13,853 bases of DNA from Saccoglossus kowalevskii (lineage: Eukaryota; Hemichordata; Enteropneusta; Harrimaniidae): positions 104,486 through 118,338 of the forward strand of contig NW_003124895.1 of assembly GCF_000003605.2 (NCBI RefSeq). The letters are read 5' to 3'. Made by a program: the position numbers and the translations under genes. Under the pieces are notes generated by a model. It was not told where the DNA came from and searched no databases. It was given only the letters and a program-made list of their open reading frames with translations. Of the stretch, positions 1 through 7,025 are shown piece after piece. Every line of letters starts with the position of its first letter. Within the stretch, counting starts at the first letter, position 1.

Positions 1-1430
1 CAATGTGTACTATAAATCAAAAATGAAATCTATCAATAAAGAGTGAATTAACTATCTAATTATAACGCCGTAATCTTCCCATTTGGAGCTTAGATTTATA
101 ATTATACTCCATGTACTGGTAAATGATGGCTAAATTGTCAGAAGAAAAATTTGAATTATATTAAGTTATTAAGACAGTTTGAGCCATATTCAAATTTTAC
201 ACTAATGAGCAAGTTATCGTACTACATTGACATGAAAAAGCATTATGGGATATAACTTCTTTTTTGTATATAATTTAAAGATTAGAATCATACTGGAAAC
301 TGACTGATTTATACATGAATATATCAATTTTTTTAAATGTTTTAACAATATTAAGATTCATATTGTATGACTTTTTCATTCCAAGTCAATAACCAAATTT
401 TGGGAATATAAATAATCTAACCAAAAGAACCAGTGTAATAATGCCAATATTGACCATTTTCCATTACATTTTCCAGTGACCCCTTTTTTTTTTCTTTTTC
501 GGTATTCTGATGGTACTGTATTAACTTATAATAAAGAAAGTTTGACGAGCATGACATATAATCTTGAATTTTATTCAAACATCTAGATGATTTTAAATCA
601 GTATTAACATGATTATAGTTGCCATTGGATACAGATATATATTGTAAAACAATCAAGTTTTATTTCAAACCTGGCTGGTTGAAAGGCTAGAGGAGAAGAA
701 TGAACAATATACCAGTAGTTTCAGTGATAATCAGGTAGTACGAATTATAGGATTCAAGAGGCCAAATTATTAGGAAACCTTATTTACATTATTTGAGATG
801 TTCTACCAACAAAAACTTATCAATTTAATATATAAACCAATTAATTATGTCAGTGCAAGCATATCCAATTAATTAGTTACTTTTGAAACAGCGCCCTCAA
901 AGTTCAAATTGTCTTCTAGCAGCCAGTTGCAAATTTAATTTTTTTCAAGGATTATTTTTTTCTGACTATCTTCAAATCATTTTTTTTTATTAATATACAC
1001 ATATATTTCTTCTGATTTGTTTTGGCAGTAAATTAAATAGTATACTGCTAATAACAGAAAATACAGGTCAAGCGATTATGAAATATTTATATAAAAAATT
1101 AATGAATTTTTATGATTAAGATATATCAACATAAATATTATTATAACATGATATACTAGTATTTCTGAAAAGATTACTCCTTATGAAGCCATATTTTAAT
1201 CCGCCATCACATATCAGAATCCATAGTAGAACCCAGAGAAGAGAGAAACATGACTTAGTTTGATTGGATTTACAGAATCCTATACATTCATTAAATTAAC
1301 ATTCAGGTTTTCACTATTTTTTTTATAATCTTTTAAACCATGTAAAGCAGAGCTAAAATTACTGTTGTGCAACTAAATGATAAAGTAAATTTGGGTTTTT
1401 AAAAAACTAAATGAAATCAAGAAATATTTT
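1..1430. other. AT-rich stretch with no gene seen
   Basis: This is AT-rich sequence with homopolymer runs (for example a T-rich run at 483-500) and only short open frames. The one notable word is CAGCGCCCTC at 889-898. The same 10-mer recurs at 3540-3549, so it may mark the edge of a dispersed repeat. I see no splice-framed exon, RNA gene or clear repeat array. Confidence 0.6.
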
Positions 1431-1563
1431 GGCGTCATTTTTCTGACATTTCAATTTGTCCTGACGCCTAGATTAGTCTAATTTAAGTTTTACAATAGTC
1501 ATTGACGCCTATTCAAGAGTATGATGTTTATTGTGACTAGCGTGAATTGGTAAGCTTATAAAA
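1431..1563 (+). promoter_or_regulatory. Possible promoter-like cluster: three TGACGCC words and a TATA-like box
   Basis: The heptamer TGACGCC occurs at 1462-1468 and 1503-1509, and inverted at 1431-1437. These resemble CRE/ATF half-sites. A TATAAAA word lies at 1557-1563, followed about 200 bases later by the ATG of a 36-codon ORF at 1768. An ATTGG (inverted CCAAT) word sits near 1710. Each motif is common by chance in AT-rich DNA. Only the clustering makes this worth marking, and promoter function is inference. Confidence 0.18.
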
Positions 1564-1767
1564 CAACTAATTTTTTGATTTAAAAAAATCATCAAAATCC
1601 AAGCCAAAACACCATACTACAACATCTGCAAATCTCTTCTTTCGTGTTGCATTCAATAACATTAACATATTTAAATGACTATGGTACTTTGAACATCATC
1701 CATCATTTTGATTGGTTAATTAGCGATTTGACCTATCAGATCAAAAAAAAACCTCCCAGGTCAACTC

Positions 1768-1878
1768 ATGACTAAAGTGAAGAAACATGGTGGATACCCC
1801 ACAGCATTAAGCATTTATATGCGACCGGAATCATTCGCTTACGATGAAACTAAGTTGAATTTAATTTGCATTTCATAA
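1768..1878 (+). CDS. Candidate small ORF, 36 codons, unknown function
   Basis: The ORF runs from ATG to TAA. The protein begins MTKVKKHGGYPTAL and contains YMRPESFAYDETK, a mixed-composition peptide unlike the Phe/Lys/Ile-rich peptides that random AT-rich DNA gives. No signal peptide, membrane segment or known motif is visible. A TATA-like box lies upstream at 1557-1563 and an AATAAA downstream at 1929-1934, so the parts of a very small transcription unit are present in order. No strong splice donor is visible inside it. It overlaps the end of the opposing 111-codon ORF by 29 bases. An ORF this short is expected many times by chance, so it is only a candidate. It could also be a first exon whose donor I cannot identify. 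Confidence 0.18.
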   Translation: MTKVKKHGGYPTALSIYMRPESFAYDETKLNLICIS

Positions 1879-2185
1879 AATTTCTTTTCAATCTACAATG
1901 GCCATTCAGACACAGCATGCAGTTGAAAAATAAAATGGGCCAAAAATCCAGTAGTTTACACGAAAAAAAGAAGTGCATCAACTTATAGTCAGTCAGAGTT
2001 ATATGCTTTTTCTGTGAAAAGGTTATGATAAAACTGTCGACTGTGCCTCGTGTACATTTCCTAGTTTTGTGATTCTGGTACAAAAATTTAAGAAATATGA
2101 AGTACAGATGGACTTTGATTTTGGTTTTAAAAATGAAAACAACAACTGTTATTGTCACTAGTGAGCTGATAGAACGTCTGGACAT
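1850..2185 (-). CDS. Hypothetical ORF, 111 codons, unknown function
   Basis: This is the longest ATG-to-stop frame in the window. The N-terminus (MSRRSISSLVTITVVVFIF) has two Arg residues followed by a hydrophobic run, which could act as a signal anchor. The remainder is rich in Phe, Lys, Leu and Cys, as translated AT-rich noncoding DNA also tends to be. No family is recognised and no conserved motif is visible. About one ORF of this length would be expected by chance in a window of this size and composition. It converges with the small plus-strand ORF at 1768-1878, so at most one of the two is likely to be real. Confidence 0.15.
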   Translation of the reverse strand: MSRRSISSLVTITVVVFIFKTKIKVHLYFIFLKFLYQNHKTRKCTRGTVDSFIITFSQKKHITLTDYKLMHFFFSCKLLDFWPILFFNCMLCLNGHCRLKRNFMKCKLNST

Positions 2186-2217
2186 GAAGTAAATTTGAAA
2201 TTTATCAATTTATATTT

Positions 2218-2293
2218 GTATATTTGAATTACCCGTCCTATTGAGTCTCTGACACACTCAGGTTGGTCCCTTTTCTACGTTCTACAAGTATCA
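2218..2293 (-). mobile_element. Decayed SINE body fragment
   Basis: The stretch around 2237-2262 reads attgagtctctgacacactc on the plus strand. It matches the body of the fuller SINE copy at 11721-12093 (attgagtctgtggcacactc) with only two differences in that 20-mer. Weaker similarity extends both ways, towards the tRNA-like head (rising coordinates) and towards the central domain. No A or B box is preserved. It lies about 100 bases from an oppositely oriented copy of the same family at 2386-2574. Confidence 0.55.
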
Positions 2294-2375
2294 AATGAAC
2301 AGAAATATAACAAGTCAGAATTAGAAAAATGTGAAAAATTTAAAAGTGCTACAAAAGCTAGATATTTTGTTGAGT

Positions 2376-2385
2376 AAAATGTTCT
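2376..2385 (+). repeat. Left target-site duplication of SINE copy A
   Basis: AAAATGTTCT lies directly before the 5' end of the SINE and is repeated exactly at 2575-2584 after its A-rich tail. Direct repeats of this length next to an A-rich 3' end are the expected footprint of target-primed reverse transcription by a partner LINE. Confidence 0.65.
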
Positions 2386-2574
2386 ACCGGTCACTGGTAG
2401 CATAGTGGTTGTCACATCAGACTCATGATCAATAGATCCAAGTTCAAATCCTACTTTAGGCTGAACATCAAAAAGGGCTGACCTCTATCCTGGGTGAGTG
2501 TGCCACAGACTCAATGGGAAGAGCAAGTCAGGAGAGACAACAGTGACATTCAATGTCCGTAAAAATATTAAAAA
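2386..2574 (+). mobile_element. tRNA-derived SINE, copy A, lacking the central domain
   Basis: A tRNA-like head carries an exact A box, TAGCATAGTGG (2398-2408), and a B box, GTTCAAATCC (2442-2451), spaced as in a tRNA. A CAT triplet at 2424-2426 sits where an anticodon would be, suggesting a Met-type tRNA ancestor. The body matches copy B (11721-12093). Then, at about 2521-2525, the sequence jumps straight to the 3' tail. About 180 bases present in copy B are absent, and they hold the whole central domain. The tail (AGTCAGGAGAGAC, then GACATTCAATGTC) is nearly identical to that of copy B and ends in an A-rich run. Exact 10-bp target duplications flank the element. SINEs encode no protein; they are transcribed by RNA polymerase III and moved by a LINE enzyme. 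Confidence 0.85.
2398..2451 (+). promoter_or_regulatory. Internal RNA polymerase III promoter (A and B boxes) of SINE copy A
   Basis: The A box TAGCATAGTGG (2398-2408) fits the TRGYNNARNGG-type consensus. The B box GTTCAAATCC (2442-2451) fits GTTCRANNCC. This is the split promoter bound by TFIIIC in tRNA genes and tRNA-derived SINEs. Both boxes look intact, so transcription is possible but not shown. Confidence 0.75.
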
Positions 2575-2584
2575 AAAATGTTCT
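2575..2584 (+). repeat. Right target-site duplication of SINE copy A
   Basis: This is an exact repeat of AAAATGTTCT at 2376-2385, placed immediately after the A-rich 3' end of the SINE. Because the tail is A-rich, the true left edge of the duplication could differ by a few A residues. Confidence 0.65.
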
Positions 2585-3076
2585 CTCAAATCAATAATGT
2601 AGTCAAATGTAAATTTGTACCCTACACTGTTTCCATGGAAACAATGGTTAACTTTGGCAGCCATTTTGAATTGAAAATTTGTTAAAATACACAAAACTAA
2701 AACTAAGACTATTTCAAAAAACTATTTCCGTAGCCCCCACCCTCGACCCTTTATTTTCATCAAACTTTGAAATAGCCAGTCACAAGGAATAACTTGGCAG
2801 CAAATCTTTGGGTCAAAGGTCAAGTCTATCCAATCATAAGCCGAAAGAAACACCAATTATCCTTGGAATGATCACCTTCGAATAAGGTTCACAGTAAATT
2901 ACAGTACTTTAATACACAAGTTTAACATCAAAAATGCAATTATTTCAATTTAATGCTGATAATATACATACAAATCATTCATTCAGGCTCAGCAACCAAT
3001 CAGTATTATCTGTTAATTCAAGTATGCAGGCCTAAGGCAGAGGAGAACGACCAGAAAATTGAGGACAGTAACTAAC
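2585..3076. other. No gene seen; noncoding stretch with a DR1-like motif
   Basis: Only short open frames occur here. The feature of note is GGGTCAAAGGTCA at 2810-2822, two nuclear-receptor half-sites separated by one base. A CCAAT word follows within ten bases. If the minus-strand candidate exon at 3077-3193 is real, this stretch would begin its downstream intron, which opens with GTTAGT reading from 3076. Confidence 0.5.
2810..2822 (+). promoter_or_regulatory. DR1-type nuclear-receptor motif
   Basis: GGGTCA-A-AGGTCA is a direct repeat of the AGGTCA-type half-site with a one-base spacer. This is the arrangement bound by HNF4/RXR-class receptors in animals. A weaker relative, GGGTCA-A-AGGTTA, is at 9159-9171. 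The words are visible in the sequence. Function is untested, and such words are common in repeats of marine invertebrates. Confidence 0.25.
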
Positions 3077-3193
3077 CTGGAAACTGTAAATGCCATTCAT
3101 TCACTTGCCAGTAGAAATGAGTACACATGCACCAAAATAGACGACGTCCATAACACAAGTCATTCAAATATTCACCTCGGCTATTCCAAATAT
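3077..3193 (-). CDS. Candidate internal exon, 117 bp, unknown protein
   Basis: On the minus strand an acceptor (ttctttag, with a branch-like cctaat upstream) precedes 117 bases, followed by a strong donor, CCAG|GTTAGT (intron from 3076 down). Only one of the three frames is open. It begins and ends in phase 1, giving 38 complete codons with pieces such as IWNSRGEYLNDLCYGRRLFW and CMCTHFYWQVNEWHLQFP. Symmetric 1-1 phase and a length divisible by three are typical of exons that can be skipped or shuffled. The peptide is rich in Trp, Cys and His; I recognise no family. The segment is richer in CG dinucleotides than its surroundings. An open run this short is common by chance, so the call rests on the paired splice signals. 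Confidence 0.25.
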
Positions 3194-3695
3194 CTAAAGA
3201 ATTTTCAAACAAAATATTAGGAAATTAATTTCATGCCATGGTACATCTATTCCGCATTTTGTAATAAGTAATCAATGAAGGGGAAATAATATAAAATTAT
3301 AGAACAAGATCAAATTGTGTCACGGCAGCATAATTAAAATTGTATTGACACTGAAAAATGTATGCGTGTATGTTTGATAACAATATATCATCGGGCCACA
3401 GCTGCTAAATTTCTTTTATTAACTTAGCATACTTTGTGCAAGATAAATTTCAAATATTCTATGTCTTACAATCCTATATACAAAATGTATGTTGGCAAGC
3501 GTGCATGGGATAGTCAGAATTAGCCCAAAATTTGTTAAACAGCGCCCTCTATCAATAGTGGAGCACCCTCTTGAGGTGGAAAAAATAATTTGACAATATA
3601 GGAAATTATTTGCAGTGAAATTAAATTTGTTAAAATAATACCACCATCGGAGTACCTAGTTATTTGCAGCAATCATGGGGAGAATTTTTATTATT
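3194..3695. other. No gene seen; contains a CAGCGCCCTC word
   Basis: AT-rich sequence. CAGCGCCCTC at 3540-3549 repeats the word at 889-898 and is followed by a small imperfect palindrome (caccctcttgaggtg). From about 3605 to 3781 the plus strand stays open for roughly 60 codons without an early ATG. It includes two tatttgcag acceptor-like sites and ends in TAA, but I see no independent support for coding. Confidence 0.45.
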
Positions 3696-3743
3696 TTGCC
3701 AGACTCGCAAATGGAATTGAACACGAATTATCAAGTCTGGCAA
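3696..3743 (+). repeat. 10-bp perfect inverted repeat (hairpin)
   Basis: TTGCCAGACT (3696-3705) and AGTCTGGCAA (3734-3743) are exact reverse complements around a 28-base loop. Similar words flank the pair on the same strand (caatcatggg and caatcatggt), so the locus combines inverted and direct repetition. No terminal T run follows, so it is not terminator-like. It could be the core of a decayed foldback element. Confidence 0.55.
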
Positions 3744-4304
3744 CAATCATGGTGAAACGAAGGCCAAAAACTCTCAGAACAGTATAACAAGATCACCCAT
3801 ACATGTACTACATATGCAAATTTTGTTGTTTAGGGTTGTCTCATAGTTGAGTTTATGCTGTTTCTCTGACTTTATGATTTTTTATGGATTGATATGATTT
3901 TTCACTAATTTTCAAACTCATTAGACGAGTTTTCTTCTTTATGAGCAAAGATATTTCAGAGTTCAATTGCATGCAATAAGATTTTGATTTGATATACAAA
4001 TTAGTAGTGCAAAACATGAGGCTTAATAATGGCGTCGTCATAAAGTTGAGTATGATATGGGTCCCATGTGACAATTGCACCTGTAAAATACAATGTAAAT
4101 TGTTTGTTTACATGACAATGTGATGAGTTTTGAAATATACATGTAGTACAATATACTGTTATATTAACATGATAACTAATTTCATAGGGAAGCAAAAAAT
4201 AAAAAGTTTAATTTTTAATATTTCAAGAACAAACGTTCCAAATATATTTATTTATGAAGTGTTTATGGTCTTTTTAAAAGTAGAAGAAAATTAATTCATT
4301 TTCA
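3744..4304. other. No confident gene; one possible minus-strand 3' exon
   Basis: On the minus strand, reading from about 4085 down, a good acceptor (attgtattttacag) is followed by two frames that are both open for a while. One gives AIVTWDPYHTQLYDDAIIKP and stops near 4001. The other continues to a stop at 3853. Two competing open frames after one acceptor is what chance would give, so I do not call a CDS. The rest is AT-rich with no repeats recognised. Confidence 0.4.
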
Positions 4305-4432
4305 ATACCATATTTGCTTTATCAGAAGAATACATACATAAAAATTGAATTTATTGCAAGCTGCATTATTAAAATACTAATTTTTACTATATTGTAAGTG
4401 CATGAGCTACTAATAGAGCAAATACAGTATAT
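4305..4432. repeat. Inverted pair of units of the dispersed 60-65 bp repeat
   Basis: The left arm at 4305-4340 reads ataccatatttgctttatc on the plus strand. The right arm at 4399-4432 reads actgtatttgctctattag on the minus strand. Both match the unit seen at 10673-11045 (ataccatatttattctatta). The two arms face each other across about 60 unrelated bases, giving an inverted-repeat element of about 130 bp. A similar facing arrangement occurs at 10987-11126, so this could be a small nonautonomous element. No target duplication is obvious. Confidence 0.5.
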
Positions 4433-5243
4433 CAATATATTTGTCATTACCCAGGTATACACTATAAAACTTTACTTTATTATCAATTCAAAATGGCAGC
4501 CAAACAAAGAAATCAACAATGACAAGAGAGATTTGCTAAATCAACATTTTACCACAATTCGCTAAAATTGCATGCCGCTTTTTCAACATGTTTTACAGTA
4601 TACAGATAGTTTTCTTCGTCAACACATTTCATCATAAACATCATGTACTGTAGTGACTTTCTGCAAAATAGCCCAGTCATATTATCTACTTATTTCCATA
4701 TAAGGTACAATATTTTATCATAATCTTTCAATATCATATTTTAAAGCCAGAGGTTCGATTAGAAATTAATGAATTCTTTTGAGATACTAGTCAATTATTA
4801 ATCTCATTTCTGCAGTTAATACAAACGTTCACAGAGCAGATTGATAAAAATCGCATACTTGACACAAATGCATTCAAATTTTTATTTGCTATTCTCGCAA
4901 CAGAACCATAATGCATAATCACTGAAATTTAGATTTTTGGCATGATTCATATACAAGTATAAACAGAATATAACCAATGTTCTATAAAGGACAAGTCCAA
5001 CAAAATGTTGGATGCCAAAATTCTACACTTTTCAGATCACTACAAATTCAGTACAAACATCAGCTGCTGAATGCAGTGCACTAATATCTGGCTGGAAAAA
5101 CTTCAAAATACTTTATGAATATTGAGAACATGCATAGATTGGTTTCAAAATCTAATCAGTACAGTTCGAATAAAACAAATCTAGAAACATAAAAAATTTT
5201 AACAATGTACAAATATTGGAAAATTTACTGTAAACGGCTACAC
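4433..5243. other. AT-rich stretch with no gene seen
   Basis: No exon-like segment, RNA gene or repeat array is supported. From about 5199 to 5353 the plus strand has an open frame of about 50 codons with a charged, coding-like translation (for example RERNVHELCKVNKNLVEEM). It has no ATG near its start or convincing acceptor, and it overlaps the hairpin at 5244-5297. Confidence 0.45.
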
Positions 5244-5297
5244 TCTACGAGAGAGAAATGTTCACGAATTATGTAAGGTGAACAAAAATCTCGTAGA
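5244..5297 (+). repeat. 54-base stem-loop with two stacked stems
   Basis: The outer stem TCTACGAG (5244-5251) pairs exactly with CTCGTAGA (5290-5297). The inner stem TGTTCAC (5259-5265) pairs exactly with GTGAACA (5278-5284) around a 12-base loop. The stems are separated by a short asymmetric internal loop (7 and 5 bases). Fifteen perfect pairs in 54 bases is more than expected locally. It is shorter than a typical animal pre-miRNA and its internal loop is large, so I do not call a microRNA. Confidence 0.5.
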
Positions 5298-5404
5298 AGA
5301 AATGATTTCACTTTCCCAGGGTCCGAGAAACAGTGCATCACATAAACTGTCATAAAATTAATTCTTAAACCAACAAAATTAAGAAGATTGCTAGGAGCGA
5401 AAAT

Positions 5405-5623
5405 TTAGCATTTTATAGTATTCATATGTTGCATTCGTCTAAGCGTGTCAAGATTGGTGTCAGTTAGAGTCACAGGGAATTGAACAATCACAAAACACTG
5501 TAATACCAGCAATGTATATATAATATAGGCACCAGCACTGAGCATATGTGTGTACCGGTATATTTGGGAGAACACAACGTCTGGTAATTTATACATGTGT
5601 GAAATTGAACTCGACTTGCCCAT
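5405..5623 (-). CDS. Hypothetical small ORF, 72 codons, possible membrane segment
   Basis: This frame starts at an ATG preceded directly by an in-frame TGA and ends in TAA, so it is self-contained. The protein starts MGKSSSISHMYKLPDVVF and has one hydrophobic stretch at about residues 31-52 (YIIYTLLVLQCFVIVQF), long enough to span a membrane. A polar tail follows. I recognise no family. The base before the start at -3 is T, a poor initiation context. A frame of this length is expected by chance several times in a window like this, so the call is weak. Confidence 0.17.
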   Translation of the reverse strand: MGKSSSISHMYKLPDVVFSQIYRYTHMLSAGAYIIYTLLVLQCFVIVQFPVTLTDTNLDTLRRMQHMNTIKC

Positions 5624-5683
5624 TCATCGAGGCAGGACGTTCATTGTCTAGTGTGTAAAAATATTCAAACAATGTTTATTGAC

Positions 5684-5840
5684 TTTTGACATACATCTAC
5701 AATTGTAATCGAGCAAATACTGCATTTTTGACTCACTTGTACCTCTGTTGCCAGTATGTGTTTGAAATAGAACAAATATGATACACTTTTGACTCACAGA
5801 TGAGAGAGGAGTTTTTTAAATAGGGCAAACATAATATTGA
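5684..5840 (-). repeat. Decayed tandem array of the 60-65 bp repeat, about 3 units
   Basis: Successive landmarks repeat along the plus strand. The word ttttgacatac/ttttgactcac occurs at 5684, 5726 and 5787. The word gagcaaatac/gaacaaatat/gggcaaacat occurs at 5711, 5770 and 5823. Spacing is about 42-61 bases. Read on the minus strand the units match the plus-strand units at 10922-11045: for example tcatatttgttctattt, then a ggcaacagagg-like segment against accatatttattctatta and a gacagagg segment. The units differ from each other considerably, so the array is old. Confidence 0.55.
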
Positions 5841-5850
5841 AGCATATACA

Positions 5851-6125
5851 TTTTTTTTTTTTTGTGCCAGAAAACAGATTGAATTTGTTTGTTTTTTTGT
5901 AAATTGCAAGTGTGAGTGCTAATATGTTGCCTTATAAACTATAATCCATGGCTGTGCAACCATCTTCATATCATAGTCGCATTTTGGCAATTTAATGCAC
6001 TAACCATAAACGGTGAAATAAAAACACACCTGTGGACCATAACCATGGTTTCCCAAAGTCGCATCTGGTTGTGAATGAATCTCGGCCAGTTAAGTGACCG
6101 GACATGACAGTTGCTGTGTCTCATT
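5851..6125 (-). mobile_element. Divergent SINE-like element sharing the central domain, copy D
   Basis: Read on the minus strand, the segment near 6090-6020 contains gagattcattcac, gcgactttggg and the hairpin AACCAT-GGTT-ATGGT. These align with the central domain of copy B (gatttattcac, gtgactttggg, AACCTT-GGTT-AAGGT). Further on, aaattgcca and agatggttgcacagcc match aaattgcca and agatggccatacagcc of copy B. The second hairpin of copy B is missing. The tail differs: it has A-rich, C-interrupted sequence and ends in 13 A residues (T on the plus strand, 5851-5863), without the GACATTCAATGTC tail of copies A and B. No clear tRNA-like head is present. It may be a related family that shares only the core, or an old decayed copy. 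Confidence 0.6.
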
Positions 6126-6182
6126 CATTTGAATGAAATCATATTCTAGGCTATTTTTATTGAACATTCCAAAGTGCAGGCT

Positions 6183-6220
6183 CAAATGTGACATCGTCTT
6201 GAAACAAATAAATCTCTACA
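6183..6220 (-). mobile_element. Possible further SINE core fragment
   Basis: On the minus strand the sequence agagatttatt, followed by gatgtcacatttg, resembles agagatttatt and gatgcgactttgg of copy C (12381-12567). It lies just beyond copy D in the same orientation, as if part of the core had been duplicated or two old copies had inserted side by side. The match is short and decayed. Confidence 0.3.
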
Positions 6221-6906
6221 TTTTTCATTCTGCAAAGTCTACGCTGATTTCAGTTCTACCCCTGGTACATTATTTCTAGTAAATTGTTGAAACTCAGGTC
6301 TGATGTACGAACATGTCAGGTGTCACCTGTTACATTATTCCCCTTCCCTATGGTTACACTGAAAGTATCCCTGCCACCACACATCGCCATTTTGTGATGA
6401 AAGGCCACAGCATTTTTGCAAACACCTGCATGGCAATGTTTTGGTGAGCGTCTTTGAAAGTAGTACCACTGTGACGCATTGACTAATCAACGACAAGCAT
6501 AAAATCGTGAGGTGGCAGAGATATATTTGTAGAAATAGAACTCTGCATGGGAGATTGCTGTCGCATCTGATAACTACCCATGACAGGGGGTACAACATAT
6601 CCCAGGGAATACAAACAGACTATCTAATTGTAAGGCACAAGATAATTTACACTGAGCATCTTTGCAAAATATTAAAGATGTAAATATATCACATTAAAGG
6701 AAAAGTAGATGAGATGATTAAAGTTTACAGCATAAACTTTGAGAATTAATTGAACTAATTGCAAGAAAATGTTAATACATGTATGAGCCATATGGAAAAG
6801 GGTGGAGGAGTTTACGTATCAGCTTGGCAAAATATCAGTTTCATTATCTGACATGATTAATGAAAAATCAAACAGTACAATGCATGTCGACAACTATGAA
6901 TATGAG
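6221..6906. other. No confident gene; moderately GC-rich patch at about 6340-6600
   Basis: Both strands have open frames of 40-87 codons at 6313-6598, with Cys-rich minus-strand and His-rich plus-strand translations. The plus strand has a strong donor-like GGTGAGC near 6443. Neither strand gives a matching acceptor and a protein I recognise, so I leave the coding question open. The remainder to 6906 is AT-rich. Confidence 0.4.
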
Positions 6907-7025
6907 GTTATTACGAGTATATGTATGCACAAAGACAATACGGTGGGCGTATCGACCACATGCAACGAAGGTCGATGCGACGGCATACTGTCTGAGTGCA
7001 TACTTTGAGGTATCCTCGTAATAAC
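6907..7025. repeat. Nested foldback element, about 119 bp
   Basis: The outer arms GTTATTACGAGTATA (6907-6921) and TATCCTCGTAATAAC (7011-7025) are inverted repeats with one mismatch. Inside, GTATGCAC (6923-6930) pairs exactly with GTGCATAC (6996-7003). The centre CGTATCGACC (6948-6957) pairs with GGTCGATGCG (6970-6979) with one mismatch, which is a G-U pair in RNA. Three nested stems around one axis make a long imperfect hairpin. It is richer in G, C and CG dinucleotides than the DNA on both sides. This fits a small foldback or MITE-like insertion, or a structured transcript. No target duplication is clear. Confidence 0.6.

Noticed and set aside
417-656. 79-codon minus-strand open frame
   Set aside because: Composition is that of random AT-rich DNA (Asn, Tyr, Lys, Ser), there is no motif or splice context, and its length is within chance expectation.
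2398-2470. Functional tRNA gene
   Set aside because: The A and B boxes are good, but the acceptor stem does not pair and the anticodon stem is broken. The sequence continues into a repeated body and tail with target duplications, so it is a SINE head.
2485-2694. 69-codon minus-strand open frame
   Set aside because: Its N-terminal half lies in flanking DNA and its C-terminal part (RTLNVTVVSPD) is antisense translation of the SINE tail. The same peptide recurs from copy B.
4001-4195. Terminal exon on the minus strand after attgtattttacag
   Set aside because: Two different frames are open after the same acceptor, with nothing to choose between them, so chance is the simpler explanation.
6313-6598. 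Exons on either strand (plus-strand HRHFVMKGHSIF peptide ending at GGTGAGC; minus-strand Cys-rich 87-codon frame)
   Set aside because: Both strands are open, neither has a matching acceptor, and no family is recognised.
6630-6637. TAAGGCAC, the miR-124 seed
   Set aside because: Only the 8-base seed matches and no hairpin surrounds it.
6802-7008. 68-codon plus-strand open frame starting at GTG
   Set aside because: There is no in-frame ATG at the start, and the second half lies inside the nested foldback, which better explains the sequence.
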